From contig OX621236.1 in the NCBI GenBank assembly GCA_951640165.1, positions 31,178,948-31,242,947 of the forward strand: a stretch of 64,000 nt of DNA, read 5' to 3'. Under the pieces are notes generated by a model. That model ran no database searches. It saw nothing but the letters and a program-made list of their open reading frames with translations, and was not told the origin of the DNA. Position numbers and translations under genes: made by a program. The number at the start of each line of letters is the position of its first letter. Positions within the stretch are counted from its first letter, which is position 1. The DNA comes from Pseudoips prasinana (lineage: Eukaryota > Arthropoda > Insecta > Lepidoptera > Nolidae). Positions 32,031 through 44,432 of the stretch are shown piece by piece.

Positions 32031-34204
32031 CCTGGTCAACATAAAGTGGTCTAAGACTTTTGACTCAAGTAGTCTTTTGAAAAACTACGGTATTTGGGAA
32101 GAAATGCTGATGAGATACATGAAGTAATCATTTACCTTTGTTTTACCGGCTGGTAAAATTGTTATTATGCATATATTATTGTACATATTATCTGCATTCT
32201 AGTCATAGTCAAGCTTTAGGAATTTAGGCACTTTTATTGGTGGCCCACAATAAAAATGGTTCCGTCGAGTCCCCAAAAGTCTCTAGTGTTCTTTAAATTT
32301 TTTTTGGATTCTAAACGAAGCAAACGCACTTGACCTACTAACCATTAACATCCCCAAAGAGCTAAAACTTGCAAACATCTAGCTTTCATGTGACATTGAA
32401 ATTAGCCATATAGTTTTGGAGCGATGTTGTCACATATGGTCAGATGCGGAAAAATATGGATTTTCTTTAAATATCTTAGAAAGCAACTAGGCTCGCGGTC
32501 AGTCAATAGATGGGGGACCACCAAACTAGTTTAATTTCTGTGTATCTCCGTGCTTCAGTGGGCACGGTAAGCTGTCGGTCCCTGGTGTAGTCATTAGACA
32601 ACAGTTGTTGAGCCTTGTCAGAGGCCTACTAGGCGGCTTTAACAACTCACAACAAAGTAACCAATGCCCATATTGCGTTTATTTGTCGGTAATATCTTGT
32701 TTAGACAAGCTGTAACCACTTGATTTCATAAAGTATCTTACGAGTAGATAAATCGTATTTCTCTTGAGTCATGTTTGTACTCATATTCGCTCCATTAAGC
32801 ATTTTAGTTAATGGTCTATAAATCATACTTAATTTTCAGATGACTGAACGACCAAAGAATAGCTTTATTCTAGGGTTCCGTAACAAAACAAAACACTTGT
32901 AAGATAGTTGATAAAATTATAAGAAGAAATTGTTGAATACTTATTAAAAGCAACACAATTTTAGAATACTTAAAATAGTGAATGTAATTTAGTAGAAATG
33001 CTAGGTTCTTTTACTACAAATTCGGCAAAGACCCGCCTGATGATAGCGTAGCCTAAGAGACTGGCCGCACACATGGCTACCCTTGTCAATGTGGTATCGA
33101 TATTATATCAATAATTATATACAATTAAAAATGACCAGAATATATTTATGTTGGGACGCGCCCTTGGCGTGAGAAAAAAAAAAGTAATATAATTGGTTAT
33201 CGACATCGAACTTTCCTGTGAAGATAATAAACTCTCTAATTTGACTTAAACTTATACATAGTTTTTGTTTATTAATATAAAAGTAGTCGTCAAAGTTAAA
33301 ACTAATATTGTTAACATAAATAACCTTGAAAACAAAATGGCAATGCATTAATAGAAGTTAATCTGCGGTTACAAGTGATAATATATAGATGGAACAAACA
33401 TATGAATGGTTCAGCTCAGGCACCGAAGTTTTGCATAAAGCTGCGCGAACAGAAACTGCCTATCCATACCTATAAATTTGAAGAGTAATCATTAAAATTA
33501 TTAATTAAAACAAAATACATCCTTACTTGATACGCCGAACCCAAACTTTCTTGTTTGTATTTCATCGTTTTGGGTGCGCAACTTCACAAATTGTTATTAA
33601 TTACGAAAGTAGGTTGTGTGAAAAGCTTAAAACGAAAGGCAACGGTACCTTGAAACTTTGTTCAAATCTCGCGTTGTTCTGTAAATAAAACTATATCTAC
33701 GTCTGAACCTTTGCGGATTGCTCCGTCTAAAGTGTACTGAACCTAAACTGTATTAATATAAGAACAAAAATTGGGTTCACGGGTGTCGGAATGCCTTTGA
33801 GATGAATATGTAGTAACATTACTCGGGGGAAAACTATAAAATGCAAAGATAAGGAGAGTGGTGAAACATGGTAACATAATTTATGTACAATGTTATGCTA
33901 ACAAATATTTACGAACGTAAAAACTGCAAATATTTAGTAGGGTTTGCGTAACTTATACGAAGTACAGTCAACGCTTCGTCGCTGGTTGTACCTTAACATT
34001 GAAATCGTCGAAGTTAGGGTGTTTTTTTTTTGGGAGAATGTAATTGGTAATGTCATTATAGACTGTATTCTCGACAAAAAGACACATTAAGCGGAAAGTA
34101 GATTTTATTAAAAATATCAATTCTCAAATGAACCGAATTTACCTGCATAAAATATTATTCTGTCATACCTATATTCCTTTAAATAGCACTTCGACATCAT
34201 TGGC
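32031..34204. other. Mostly unassigned; one repeat fragment
   Basis: At about 32520-32640 lies a fragment with 'gcttcagtgggcacggtaag', related to one at 36178-36260. A start fragment of the GGGTTCCGTA repeat is at about 32873. The remainder is AT-rich without supported genes. Confidence 0.45.
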
Positions 34205-34400
34205 TCAAAAAGTAAAGATCTTGGGAATCTTAATACCTAAAGAGGTCTCATGGGTTACGCAATCATAGGAAGTCAGCCGTATTTTTTTTTCTTCTGCAGG
34301 GTCTTTGCGACGGCTTCGTAATTTCCTTCCAATTACCACGAAAATTGCGCTTGCTCAATTTCTTCTTATTTTAAATATAAAGTACAAACTGTTAGAATTT
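34205..34400 (+). pseudogene. Relic of the CR1/L2-like LINE
   Basis: The plus strand encodes SLRRLRNFLPITTKIALAQF, which aligns with SLRRLRNFLPTSTKIALAQS of the element at 57620-59158, with a short weaker match just upstream (LGIL...EVSW). It then diverges. About 200 bp are recognisable. Confidence 0.75.
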
Positions 34401-36177
34401 AATGTTCTAGACTTCAATAGTTTCATCTGTGCATTAAAAAGTCAAGCCAATCTTAAATACCCACTGAACCCAACCACAGATAGTGCTGCATCTGCGGCAA
34501 TAAAAGCGCTATATATTAAGGGAATAGCCGTTTCTTTATAACAGATCGACTAGCGCTATCTTCGGTAACTTTGTTTTATGGAGAAACATGGAACCCAAAA
34601 ATTAAACGCACAATGATAGTTTTAGAAATTGGAGGATACAATATCTTGTATGAAACAATGAAACAAGACATTGTGTCCTCCAATTTCTAATCGCTATTCT
34701 GCATCTTTAGAAGTATTTTTTTCAGTTTTCTGTTGAGTTCATAGGGTTAGTCAACTGAGAACTGAATAAAATATATAAAACCTTTTTCCAGTGTGGCAAA
34801 AAGGTGAAACTTTCATCGTTTGGTTCACCAGCCATAGGTACAGAAATTCAGATCTTTTCTCCAAAAATTCTATTCGAATTCATTATATAGCCTTTGTATA
34901 AAAAGTCTAACCGTTATAAACCTCTGACCATTAAGGTCCTATTGTTATTTTTTCTTACCTGCGTTTTGGTGGCGGAGATGACAGTACATGTTTTATATTT
35001 TATACTTTAACAACAGCATGACTACGAGTTACCAGGTAAATTAAATTAAAATTAATTGTCGATCCTTGTAAAACACCTAATAATTGTGGTTTATCCGTTC
35101 TTTACTGCGTAATCATAGTTCTTTCTTTCTCGTGTGCACAGGTTACTTGGTGTTGGAGTTGTTTAGGTCTCTGACATATCTTAACGACTTCTGTCTCAAT
35201 ACTACAGTACAGTCAATACTAGTCTATTTAACAGTAAATTATAACAAAACAAATCTACATGATTATTGGAACCAATTTCAAAAGTTTTGAATTTATTATA
35301 AACTTTTTTAGTTTTGAAGTCAATGTCTTGTTGTTTTATGCAATTTTTATTTAGTTAATAGGTACTTTACCACTAAAAGCAGAAACTCGTAATAAATTTC
35401 GTTTCTTTCGGCCTCTTTGGCAAAGAGAGAAACAATATTAGCTTAATTACTATCTTTGTAATATGGTTGGATATTATGACCTGGGTAATACTATAGAATA
35501 TAGTCACTAAAGAATATTACCTCTGCACCATATGAACGACTCAAAAAGTAACACTAGAAATGACATATTTTTTAGATAATTTCTCTTAAAAATTGTTTAT
35601 CGAAGAATGAAACGAAGGCCTATTTTTACGCCCACGATTTTTAACTTCTTCAAATGCGAACTATAACTATTTCTGTTTGTAATGTTGCAGATATTGAGTT
35701 GTTGTTTGTTTTGGCTAAACATGAATGAACAGAAAATAAAGGAGTATGTGGTGCAATACGCTGAAATACTCTTTAACCATTACTGCTAGCCAGAAAGTAT
35801 ACTTGTATATATTGTTTATCATACTATCTAATAATCCAATAGCCGCCAGTTCACCCTTACGTGGCACTTAGATATTTAAACATTATTCCCGTGGCCCATG
35901 TTTTGTTAGTAGAATCTTTATAGAGGTCTTAAATAGCTAACAATCCTAAATAAGCATTGGAACGAAATTGAAGCCGACCTGTCCTAAACTAACACTAATA
36001 AAATTGAAGTGGAATTTAATTTATAGTGTTTTAATTAGTGTTCTATTCATTTGTGAAATAAAATTGAATTTTAAGCAATTTTCAGGAATTCAATTTAATT
36101 TTGTAAATATACGTAGTAAATTCTTTATGAGACACTCATAGTTAGGTAGCTCAGTCTATAAGTGGGTTACCGCAATA
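34401..36177. other. Unassigned stretch containing one hairpin
   Basis: Apart from the hairpin listed separately at 34622-34690, this AT-rich stretch shows no gene or recognised repeat. The short frame at 35084-35290 lacks coding bias. Confidence 0.4.
34622..34690. repeat. Hairpin with 28-bp arms and 13-base loop
   Basis: The arm at 34622-34649 (starting TTAGAAATTGGAGGAT) pairs with 34663-34690 (ending CCTCCAATTTCTAA) with two mismatches, one of which would be G-U in RNA. The size and loop resemble a small-RNA precursor, but no expression information is available. Confidence 0.9.
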
Positions 36178-36260
36178 GTGGTTTAATTTCTGAGCATCTC
36201 CATGCGGTGGTGGGCACGTTAAGCCGTTATTCCCGGTTGTAGTCATAAGCAACAGTCGAT
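36178..36260. repeat. Dispersed repeat fragment
   Basis: 'gtggtgggcacgttaagccg' with neighbours such as 'gtagtcataagcaacagtcg' matches a diverged copy at about 32550-32610. It is of a type common in Lepidoptera; it codes for nothing. Confidence 0.5.
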
Positions 36261-36609
36261 TAACCAAAGTAGAGAGCTACAATTTTTTTGTAGATTCTGT
36301 AATCATCCTACAGGATTATACCTTCTTTTGCCAATGGACAGAGATGGATTATACGTTAAGAGTATGCTGTCTTAGTATCGTGTGCAGCATGAACAAATGA
36401 CGCACCGCCAAGACTTAGTTCTGTGCGTCTAACTGTTCAGTGGAATATCGATATGGGCGAAAAGACGACACCTTTAGAATAGCTCTTTGTGCTCTCTCTA
36501 ATTCAAGCATAGTTGTTTTCGGGGCACCACCCCATAAGGTAATGCAATAGCTTATATTATTTATTGATTAAGCTAATGCAAAGTAAAAAAAATATTCTTA
36601 TGCAAGAAC

Positions 36610-37470
36610 CTCTCCTTAGGCGAAGGTGAAGGCCTCCTCTAAAGAAAATCAGTGGTATCTATCTTGAGCTACTTGCGGCCTGCAGGGGCCTGCTATTTTT
36701 GTTATCTCGTCTGCCCATCTTGTGTGTGGTCTGCCTTTGAGACGCTTGCCGTATGGGCCCTTCCACTTTGTGTCCCTGCTAGTCCACCACTCGTCCTATA
36801 GCCTCGCTACGTGCCCCTCCCACTTCCATTTAAGTCTTTTAGCGTAGCTTAGAGCATCCTTGACTTTGGTCATTTCTCTGATTTTGGAGTGGTTAATTTT
36901 TTGTATTTTTTAATATTTAGCATGCTCAGTTCTATTCGTCGTTGGCAGGTAATAATTTTGTTTTTGACTTTGGATGTATACTTCCACGTTTGACAAGCGT
37001 AGGTTAGGCATGGTAGGAGGCATGATGTCATAACTTTTATTTTGATATTTATTGGCATGTTGCGTTGTTTAGTGAATCAAATATGGTTTGTAGTTGTGTG
37101 CTAGATTCTGATAGGAGTACTAAGTCATCTACGAAGGGTAGGTGACTTAAATATTTGCCGTTAATGTTGAGCCCTGTTTTCCCCAATTTAGTCTTTTTAT
37201 TATTTACTCTAGAATAGATATAAATAATTTTGGGAACAACGGGTCACCTTGTTTCATTCTTCTTCCGATGGGAAATGAAGGACCGGTAGATTCTAGTTTT
37301 ATTTTGGCCGTGCTACCATTATAAATATTTTTGATTATTTCTATATACTCTTGTTCAACTTCCTGAGCTTGTAGAGCATTCCATATACTTGAGTGTGTCA
37401 CGGTATCAAACGCTTTTTTATAATCGATATTCGCGATGTAGAGCATCTTTGCTCTGCCTGGTATTTTTCC
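36610..37470 (-). pseudogene. RTE-like LINE fragment, second family
   Basis: From 37446 downward the minus strand encodes LYIANIDYKKAFDTVTHSSI, EYIEIIKNIYNGSTAKIKLE and RRMKQGDPLFPKLFISILE, the RT palm with the first catalytic Asp in the FIDY-type motif. After frame breaks come LPCLTYACQTWKYTSKVKNK and traces of the C-terminal Arg-rich, GRPxTRWxD-type region down to about 36650. The YADD box region (about 37130) is damaged. It differs in sequence from the RTE copy at 13 kb. It is 5'-truncated near 37470. Confidence 0.8.
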
Positions 37471-39310
37471 ATTATTAGTTCTAGCGTGTGTATAGGATCT
37501 TATCTCTTATTTATATATAGTGTGTTATAATATATTAGTAAGTAGGTATATGCATATTGAAAATGTATGTAACTAATTGTTCTATCACACAAGTCTCACT
37601 TTGTCGAAGGTTTGCTGGAAGAAAACTCATATAGAGTTAATCTCACCTCTGTACAATATTTTTAAGTTTATTAAATTTATAAATGTGATTTCTATGGACA
37701 ATGACGAATGAAGTAAACCGAAAGCTATTAGCTAAAAACTTGTGGGAAAACTAATTATAAGCATATTAAGTCTCAGTGTTATAAAAGATCATTATATTAT
37801 AGATAATACAAAGGCCTTTCATAGCTCCGAGACTAAGAGCAGCGGTTAGAAATTTCAGGGGCTTTACACACATCAATGGTGCTGACCATATAGTAGTAGT
37901 ATATATATCAGTAGATAGTTGTATATAATTGAGAGTTTAATATCTCCCCTCTTTCTGTCTCTCTCTCACACACTTGCGCAAACATACACAAACACACACA
38001 TTCGCTTTGTTTAATATTTTTTTCCTTTTTAACTCACCTATTATAACTTATGATTTTAGTATGAATGTCTCAGAAACAAATGAATAATAATAACTTTAAA
38101 AGCGAATTATTATAATTTTAAAAGTGAAGTACCTAATCCGATGTATAGCCATAATCATGTCAGCCAAAAGAAATTCAATTAAAATTATATAGCCTTACCA
38201 CAAAGAAAATTTATTTCATATTCAATTAGGCATCGAATCCATTATATTTACTAACAATTCTTCATAAATAACAACACGCAGAGCGCAAAACAGCAGTAAT
38301 TTATAACGCTATATTTTTAGTTACTCAGAAAATGGAAATTTAGTGCCACGATGTAGCCGACGGTAAATGTGCCTCTTTCTACATGCTGGACTCTAATAAA
38401 ACTAATGAACGTAACCACCATAATATGCAGTCTAAAAGTATTTATTAATTTATTATTTGATTCTTCATACATCTCTTAAACGCTCTTATTGAACCTGCGT
38501 TGTATGGTAGTCAGTTCATCTACAGATATTGAGATCCTATAATCTCGGGACAGGCCAAAAAGTATTATTTTAGCTCTATAGAAAAGTTTTCAGTAGCAAC
38601 TTGAAGTCAAATGTGTCCACTTCACGACTACTTGACTTGTTACACACGCGCAGCACTTACGATCAGGTGATCCACTTGTTTGTTTACCTTACTATTATAT
38701 AAAAAAGAAACATTACTGGTAGAGTGCGTAAAGCCTTTAGTCCCACACGTGACTTCTCTTCACTCGTGATAACTAGATCTTTGGATGATCATAGTACCCC
38801 TTGAGTAATATAGAATAGAAAGGAATAGGTACTCTTTATTGTACACCATAAGAATACACAAGTTGTACAAAGGGCGGTCTTATCGCATAATCCAATCTCT
38901 TCCAGACAACCTTAGGATGGATAGGAGCCGACCATTAACTTTTATCAGTAGATTTGTCAACAAGAGATATACCAAAATTGTGATAGATAATATGACTCGT
39001 GGAAGCTATTACAGAGAATCGGCAGATGTATGTAAACGAGAACTTTAGCTAAATGCTTCCCACGTATCAATAGAACTGTTTATTCTGGTCTTGATGGTAA
39101 GGTCACATAGCTCATCATCAGGGAACGAGAATCGACCAAGCGTGAGTGACGCCATGTATGTTGCATGTTACCTGCACTATGTTACCATTCGGTTGGCCGT
39201 ATGCTTGTTTGTCGATATAGTGTTATTAAACCATGGCTCGTTAATTTATGTTAGTAAGTAGTAGTCTTTCGCTTATGGATTCCGTATTTCATAAATAAAT
39301 TATCTGTGAC
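37471..39310. other. Mostly unassigned; one repeat fragment
   Basis: A CA/TCTC-rich patch at 37940-38000 is low-complexity. At about 38640-38710 a fragment with 'cttacgatcaggtgatccac' relates to the repeat at 40550-40850. No gene is supported. Confidence 0.4.
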
Positions 39311-39344
39311 AGTGACGCCTATTACTTATCTAATAGGCGTCACT
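39311..39344. repeat. Perfect 14-bp-arm hairpin
   Basis: AGTGACGCCTATTA (39311-39324) and TAATAGGCGTCACT (39331-39344) flank a CTTATC loop. It stands 17 bp upstream of the foldback element and may be related to its insertion or be independent. Confidence 0.95.
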
Positions 39345-39361
39345 TTGCGGAAATCCATAAC

Positions 39362-39774
39362 AATCAAAATACAAAATCAATATGTAGTGTTAATTCCGCT
39401 AATTGTCAGTTTAATCATGCCGGGATACAATTTGCACCGCCATCCCGCCCGCAAAAATGTGCACATGCAAGAAAAAACAAATTACATGCGCCAGTACGAT
39501 ACCCAACACCTGTTTCAGTCCTCCACGGACCATTCTCAAGGGCTGCTAACTCGTCGAGTGCTCGAAGGAGACTCAGTCTCCTTCTGAGAATGGTCCGTGG
39601 AGGACTGAAACACGTGTTGGGTATCATACTGGCGCATGGTAATTTGCTTTTTTATATTGTCCTTCTTGCATGTGCACATTTTTGAGGGTGGGAGGGCGGT
39701 GCAAATTGCATCCCGGCATGATTAAACTGACAATTAGCGGAATTAACACTACATATTGATTTTGTATTTTGATT
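39362..39774. mobile_element. 413-bp foldback element
   Basis: Two arms of about 180 bp (39362-39540 and 39587-39774) are inverted copies with over 90 percent identity by eye, beginning AATCAAAATACAAAATCAAT at both ends. The left arm lacks about 8 bases found in the right arm. The 45-bp centre contains 'gctgctaactcgtcgagtgc' and a small GGAGACTCAGTCTCC palindrome. Open frames across it are products of the symmetry and not genes. No target duplication is evident. It is a foldback-type MITE or an inverted duplication. Confidence 0.9.
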
Positions 39775-40549
39775 TAAATTATCTGATCTTCCTCCATATT
39801 AATTCTACTAAAAGTAGGATTTGAATTATATGAGTGTGCTCGCGGCTTCATTGGTTTTAAAAGCGGTAAACTCAATTAGCCCCAAATCGGTAGCGTAGTT
39901 CGGAACACGGCCACATTCTGGCTAGGTCAAGGACTGTGTTGGTAAAGTATGACGTAGCGAACTAATTACTGCGATGTCAGTAATTATTTGTACTGGCCTA
40001 GGTCAAGTTACTTTATTGAGATTTGTAAGCTTTCAACTAGGTGGTACAAATTAAGTCGGCCTGGTATTTTCGTCTACCAACATTTACTGGTATTCTAAGC
40101 GGATCTTTTGGTTTGTTGCCCTAACCGGAATTTTAATGGTTAGTGTAATAGATAGGTGACCGCCAAATTAGTTTAGTTTATTAAGGGGCTGGATCTATAC
40201 TCCAGCGATCCGTATATCCTTCATTTTCTATATGTTAGCATCAATCAGCCGAAAGACATCCACTGCTGGACAATGGCCTCCTCCACCGGTACTGCCGCAT
40301 CCACCTGATTTCAGTGGCATATAGTTTAGCGTTTTATTTTAATTTAGTATATACTTTTTATTTATTTAGTTTTCTCAAATTGATATCAAAATCAATATAT
40401 AGTAGTACTTAAAACATAATCAATAGTCGTTAATTCATCCTTGGCATATTGATTTGAAATTTGATTAGGTACGTCTATCAGAATTGGACTAACCCAACTA
40501 ATTTGGAGCATTTGTTCAGTTTCCCATAGTCAATGTAAAAACATTATAA
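39775..40549. other. Mostly unassigned; RTE tail at 40245-40295
   Basis: 'cagccgaaagacatccactg' followed by CTGGACAATGGCCTCC at about 40247-40283 is, on the minus strand, the 3' end of an RTE element like that at 14.2 kb. The rest is AT-rich without a supported feature. Confidence 0.5.
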
Positions 40550-40850
40550 TTCAGTAGAGGGTAATTATTTAGTAGAGGTAGGGCAAAGCGTTCATTCGCT
40601 CAAAGAGCAGCTCGAGTGCGGAAGTACCTCCTTACCTTACAGAAGACATTCCTTAATAATAACATTATTAATTTAATGTTGTATTTCTGAGTGTGAGGGT
40701 CAGTGACAATTGTTTGCGGACTCTTTTCAAGGCCGGCAACGCACCCTCGACTCCTTAGTGATGCGAATGTACATGGGCGTCGATGATCACTTATCATCAG
40801 ATGACCCACGTGCTCGTTTGTCGCCCTCTTATACAAAAACAATGAGTCAT
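40550..40850 (+). mobile_element. Dispersed repeat ending 'catcagatgacccacgtgct'
   Basis: The unit contains 'agggcaaagcgttcattcgc', 'tttcaaggccggcaacgcac' and 'gatgatcacttatcatcaga' and ends in 'tcgtttgtcgccctcttata' plus A-rich sequence. It is a very common lepidopteran repeat by recognition, possibly the 3' part of a retroelement. A fragment lies at about 38640-38710. Overlapping open frames on both strands are not genes. Confidence 0.55.
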
Positions 40851-41164
40851 CATTTTCACAATACTTTTATTCATTTGTGTAAATGTTCATGTTTGATATT
40901 TACTTATATTTGATAAAATAGATGATCATAAGCTGGGCATATGGCGAAGTGCGTTAGATTACGGTTTAGGGTTAGAATATATGTAATAGCTGAACAATTG
41001 TACTGTAGGGAGACACCTGTTAGGAACGAAGGAGTATACCGAATCCTTGTATTGTGCCTAACGTGGAACAAGATATTTTTATTTAAGTTATTAGAATAAT
41101 GTTAATTATTTTTCATTTTAACTGTAAGATAAATAGAGCATTTACCTTTAAATAACAAATAAAT
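40851..41164. other. Unassigned AT-rich stretch
   Basis: No gene or repeat is supported here. Confidence 0.4.
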
Positions 41165-41400
41165 ATCCGGGATATATCACAGCAACGTCTTCATCATCGG
41201 TATATACTTTTTAATAATAAATACAAACAATACACAGAAAACACCCAAACGCTTATGCACAATATGCTTTTCATTGCAAATAATGTTTTAAAACTAAAAT
41301 TTAACAAATTGACATGTTCATAAACACAAATATTTGTCTTGTGCGGGGATGGAACCTATAACCTTTGGTCACAGGTCACCAGCGGTCACTAAAATAGCAG
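41165..41400 (-). mobile_element. SINE-like element
   Basis: Minus strand: a degraded tRNA-like head near 41345-41400 with a box-B-like GGTTCCATCCC, then 'aaatatttgtgtttatgaac', which resembles the family A body. The middle is diverged or replaced. Confidence 0.45.
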
Positions 41401-41689
41401 TGCCGTAACTTAACTTCAATAGATTAAATTCGATACGAGCCTGTTATAATGTAATATTTTACATGAGTAGGACTAAACTCGTAAAGAGTATATTCATATA
41501 ACTTGGCAGTAGGGTAAAAAGTTTCACGGAAAGAAAAGCGCACATGCTTAACCCACTTATGACTTACGTAAGTCTTTTTATCGGATATTTGGTTAGCAAA
41601 ATCTCCCAGCCAAAACATTTCGCAACGATATATGTACGTGCTTATAAATTTAATAATAATAATATCTAGGGACAATGTCACACAGATCA

Positions 41690-42075
41690 TCCTAGCCCCA
41701 AACTAAGCAAAGCTTGTACAATGGGTACCAGGCGACGATATACATACTTATATAGATAGATAAATACGTATATACAAAGAAAACATCCATGACTCAGAAA
41801 CAAATATTCGTAGGAATAATATCCTGCGACATTATTCACACACGGCCATCTGATCCCAAACTAGGCAGAGTTTGTACTATGGTAACCAGACAACTGATAT
41901 ACCTACTACATATACTACTTTTCTTTTATAAATACATACTTGTATAGATAATAACACCCAGACTCAGGACAAACAGGCATGTTCATGCACAAAAATATAT
42001 GTATGGCCTGGGTGCGAATCGAACCCACGACCTGCGGCGTAAAAGGCAAGTACAATCTACCATCCACGCCAACCG
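41690..42075 (-). mobile_element. Two family A SINEs in a row
   Basis: A headless, diverged body (about 41690-41806, 'ccccaaactaagcaaagctt') is followed by a complete copy (about 41808-42075). The latter includes 'gatcccaaactaggcagagt', 'ttcatgcacaaaaatatatg' and a head with box B, in 'gaatcgaacccacgacctgc'. Both point to the minus strand. The plus copy at 8.9 kb and the tandem at 54.8 kb are relatives. Confidence 0.8.
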
Positions 42076-42565
42076 ATCTGCCAATTCAATAATATATTTT
42101 CGATCTAATTTATGCAACGTACAGTAAAATATTTTTTAATATGAATGTAGGTAACATATAGCTTATTCAAGTTTACAATTACACATTAACTTATCGATAC
42201 CTAAACTTAACCAAAAAGGTTGGTTAAATAAATGAACCGTTAATTAACCGCAATGAAGAAATAAAACCTCCTAGACAAGACAATCTCTATAATATATTAA
42301 TAAAAGCGTACTGTATATTATAAAACTAAGCATTAAGTTAAAGGTATTGAAGAAATTATGTTATATGCATAGAGAAATAATAACTTAATCAGATGACGTC
42401 AAAGCATTCCTTTGAATTGGAGCCATGAGAAACCGTGCCTAGAAGGCTGGCAGTATTGCCTCGTGGAATTTGGAATAGCTATACTTACTCTTTGGGCAAA
42501 GAAACGGCCAGCCTGCAAGTTGTGGAAGGCGGCAACCAAGCGCTTTGAAATTTGACGATATATTT
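42076..42565. other. Unassigned AT-rich stretch
   Basis: No gene or repeat is supported. A slightly GC-richer patch at 42400-42540 is not recognised. Confidence 0.4.
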
Positions 42566-42829
42566 AATTTCAGTTTTTAAATATGTAAATTAAATACTGC
42601 GAGTATTTAATTAGTATATATCATAAACTATTTTTATTTATAAATTAATATCTTTCTATTTTATAATATACTCGTCTCATCGTAGTTTTGTATAAGAAAT
42701 TTCAGTTTTTAAATATGTAAATTAAATACTGCGAGTATTTAATTAGTATATATCATAAACTATTTTTATTTATAAATTAATATCTTTCTATTTTATAATA
42801 TACTCGTCTCATCGTAGTTTTGTATAAGA
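42566..42829. repeat. Exact 132-bp tandem duplication
   Basis: The unit 42566-42697 (starting AATTTCAGTTTTTAAATATG) is repeated base for base at 42698-42829, as far as I can compare by eye. The unit is AT-rich and contains a small palindrome around 'aatactgcgagtatt'. Identity implies a very recent duplication or an assembly artefact. Confidence 0.9.
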
Positions 42830-43999
42830 AATTTCTTGCTTAGGAGAAAACTATGCTGAGACAAGTTTGCGAATGATCTGGGGGCATGGTAGTGCCCCCG
42901 CCAAGTCGAGCGCGAAGCACACTGCCGTACCATCCTTTTCTAGAACCATTTCGCCGCATTTTCAAGCCCCTGTTTGAGAACCTCTGGATGGGACCAGAAC
43001 GCTAAAATTTTCGTCATCTAGTAAACTGTAATCACACACTTGAAATCCAAAATGTTAACAGCCAAGTCACATAACATTAAATATAAAAATAAAGAAAGGG
43101 GAATTATAAAACGATAGAATACAAAAATACTTAGCGACTGATGTTGAGATACTGTTTTAATAACTTGAGCGGCATGAATTTGAGTAAGCGAATAATTAAC
43201 CAAACTAGCGACGAATATTGATTAATAATAAAATCTAGAACGAGCTTACAAAAAGTGAGTTATAATTAATCCATTTCAGATATCAAAATTCTAGCCGTGC
43301 GACTAAATTACTAATTGAGCGACTAGAAATACAGAGAGGGCAACTTCCATATAAGAATAGAGACGAGTTTTCCGGAAGTTATTTGGGTTAGGTTAGGTTA
43401 GAACTGTGACCATCAAGCTAGACACTATTGTTAGTGAAGATTGGTCAAAAATCCCATTTTTTTTAAGCATTTTGAATTTTTCAGGAGGCATACAATGCAA
43501 ATCTAACCAAAAACAATAGCGCTTGAAGTCCGCCGCACAAGCCTCTGATCTCTCTGATTGGTCAAAGCGAAGAAATATTAGGTCGCTCAAATATTATGAA
43601 GCTTCTCATTTTGTATTTGAAGTAACTCAAATTAATATTTGTTAATTGCTGTTCTGTTGATTTCTCGTCACTCGCAGTCAGTCGCTCACTTAGTAATACT
43701 ATAACGTAAATTCATTATTTTTGTCACTTAAAACTTTAATTTACAGTCACTCGTTTAAATACTTATTATATTACCCATAAAGAAATTGCAGTAAGGAACC
43801 TTAGACTTGGCTCAACTTTGTCTAGAGATTTCATTACTTTTTAGAGATAAACAAGTAAGCTCCATCGAGACTTGGCAATTTTCTTACAGAATATTTTTGG
43901 TCGGATTAAATACACTGATCCCGGTTTATTTACTACTATATATCTTTAACTTCTACGCCGGTCTACATACTTCTTTACTTACACCTGCCCTATTTTCAG
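42830..43999. other. Unassigned; possible intron of a host gene
   Basis: GGGGGCATGGTAGTGCCCCC near 42880-42899 forms a small hairpin. Three TTAGG-type units occur at 43386-43400 within 'ggttaggttaggttagaact', with a shorter relative at about 62708. The part from 43600 is AT-rich up to the acceptor at 43998. No gene is supported before that. Confidence 0.4.
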
Positions 44000-44105
44000 G
44001 GACTTCACCTTCGTGGGAACAGTTCGTGAGAGAGTCATTAGTGCAAGCGGCGTGGCCTGTGGCTCTGGTCGCTCCGCCTCGCCGAGCTCTCACCGTGGAT
44101 CACCA
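44000..44105 (+). CDS. Candidate penultimate coding exon of a host gene
   Basis: A polypyrimidine-rich acceptor (ccctattttcag, AG at 43998-43999) precedes 106 bases that end at a consensus donor (GTGAGTAA from 44106). One frame is open throughout and reads TSPSWEQFVRESLVQAAWPV then ALVAPPRRALTVDH. The third codon positions are rich in G and C, unlike the surrounding DNA, which argues for selection on a real protein. The exon ends in phase 2 and joins in frame to the next candidate exon. I do not recognise the protein. Confidence 0.55.
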
Positions 44106-44432
44106 GTGAGTAAATACCTTTATGACACAGTGTAGATTATGTGCTGTATATTAACTGGTTTACTGCTTTAATATATAATTCGAAAAAAATATTTGGAGAT
44201 ATACTGTAATTAATATAGAGGAGTCAGCGGATAGATTTTGAATATGGGGTTTTATGTATTTAGTGTTTACCGTTCAAATTGCTGGTTCAGTACCTTTATT
44301 AAAAAGTAAACATTTATTTATTTACGTTTGTTCGTAAAATCATCAATTGCAATTAGGTTATACGAAGAACTAGACATATTTTTGTTTTTTTTAATTTTGT
44401 TTTTATATTATCGTCATCTGATATATACCATC

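Noticed and set aside
39306..39627. Open frames on both strands over the foldback element
   Set aside because: Their mirror-like openness follows from the inverted repeat and not from coding.
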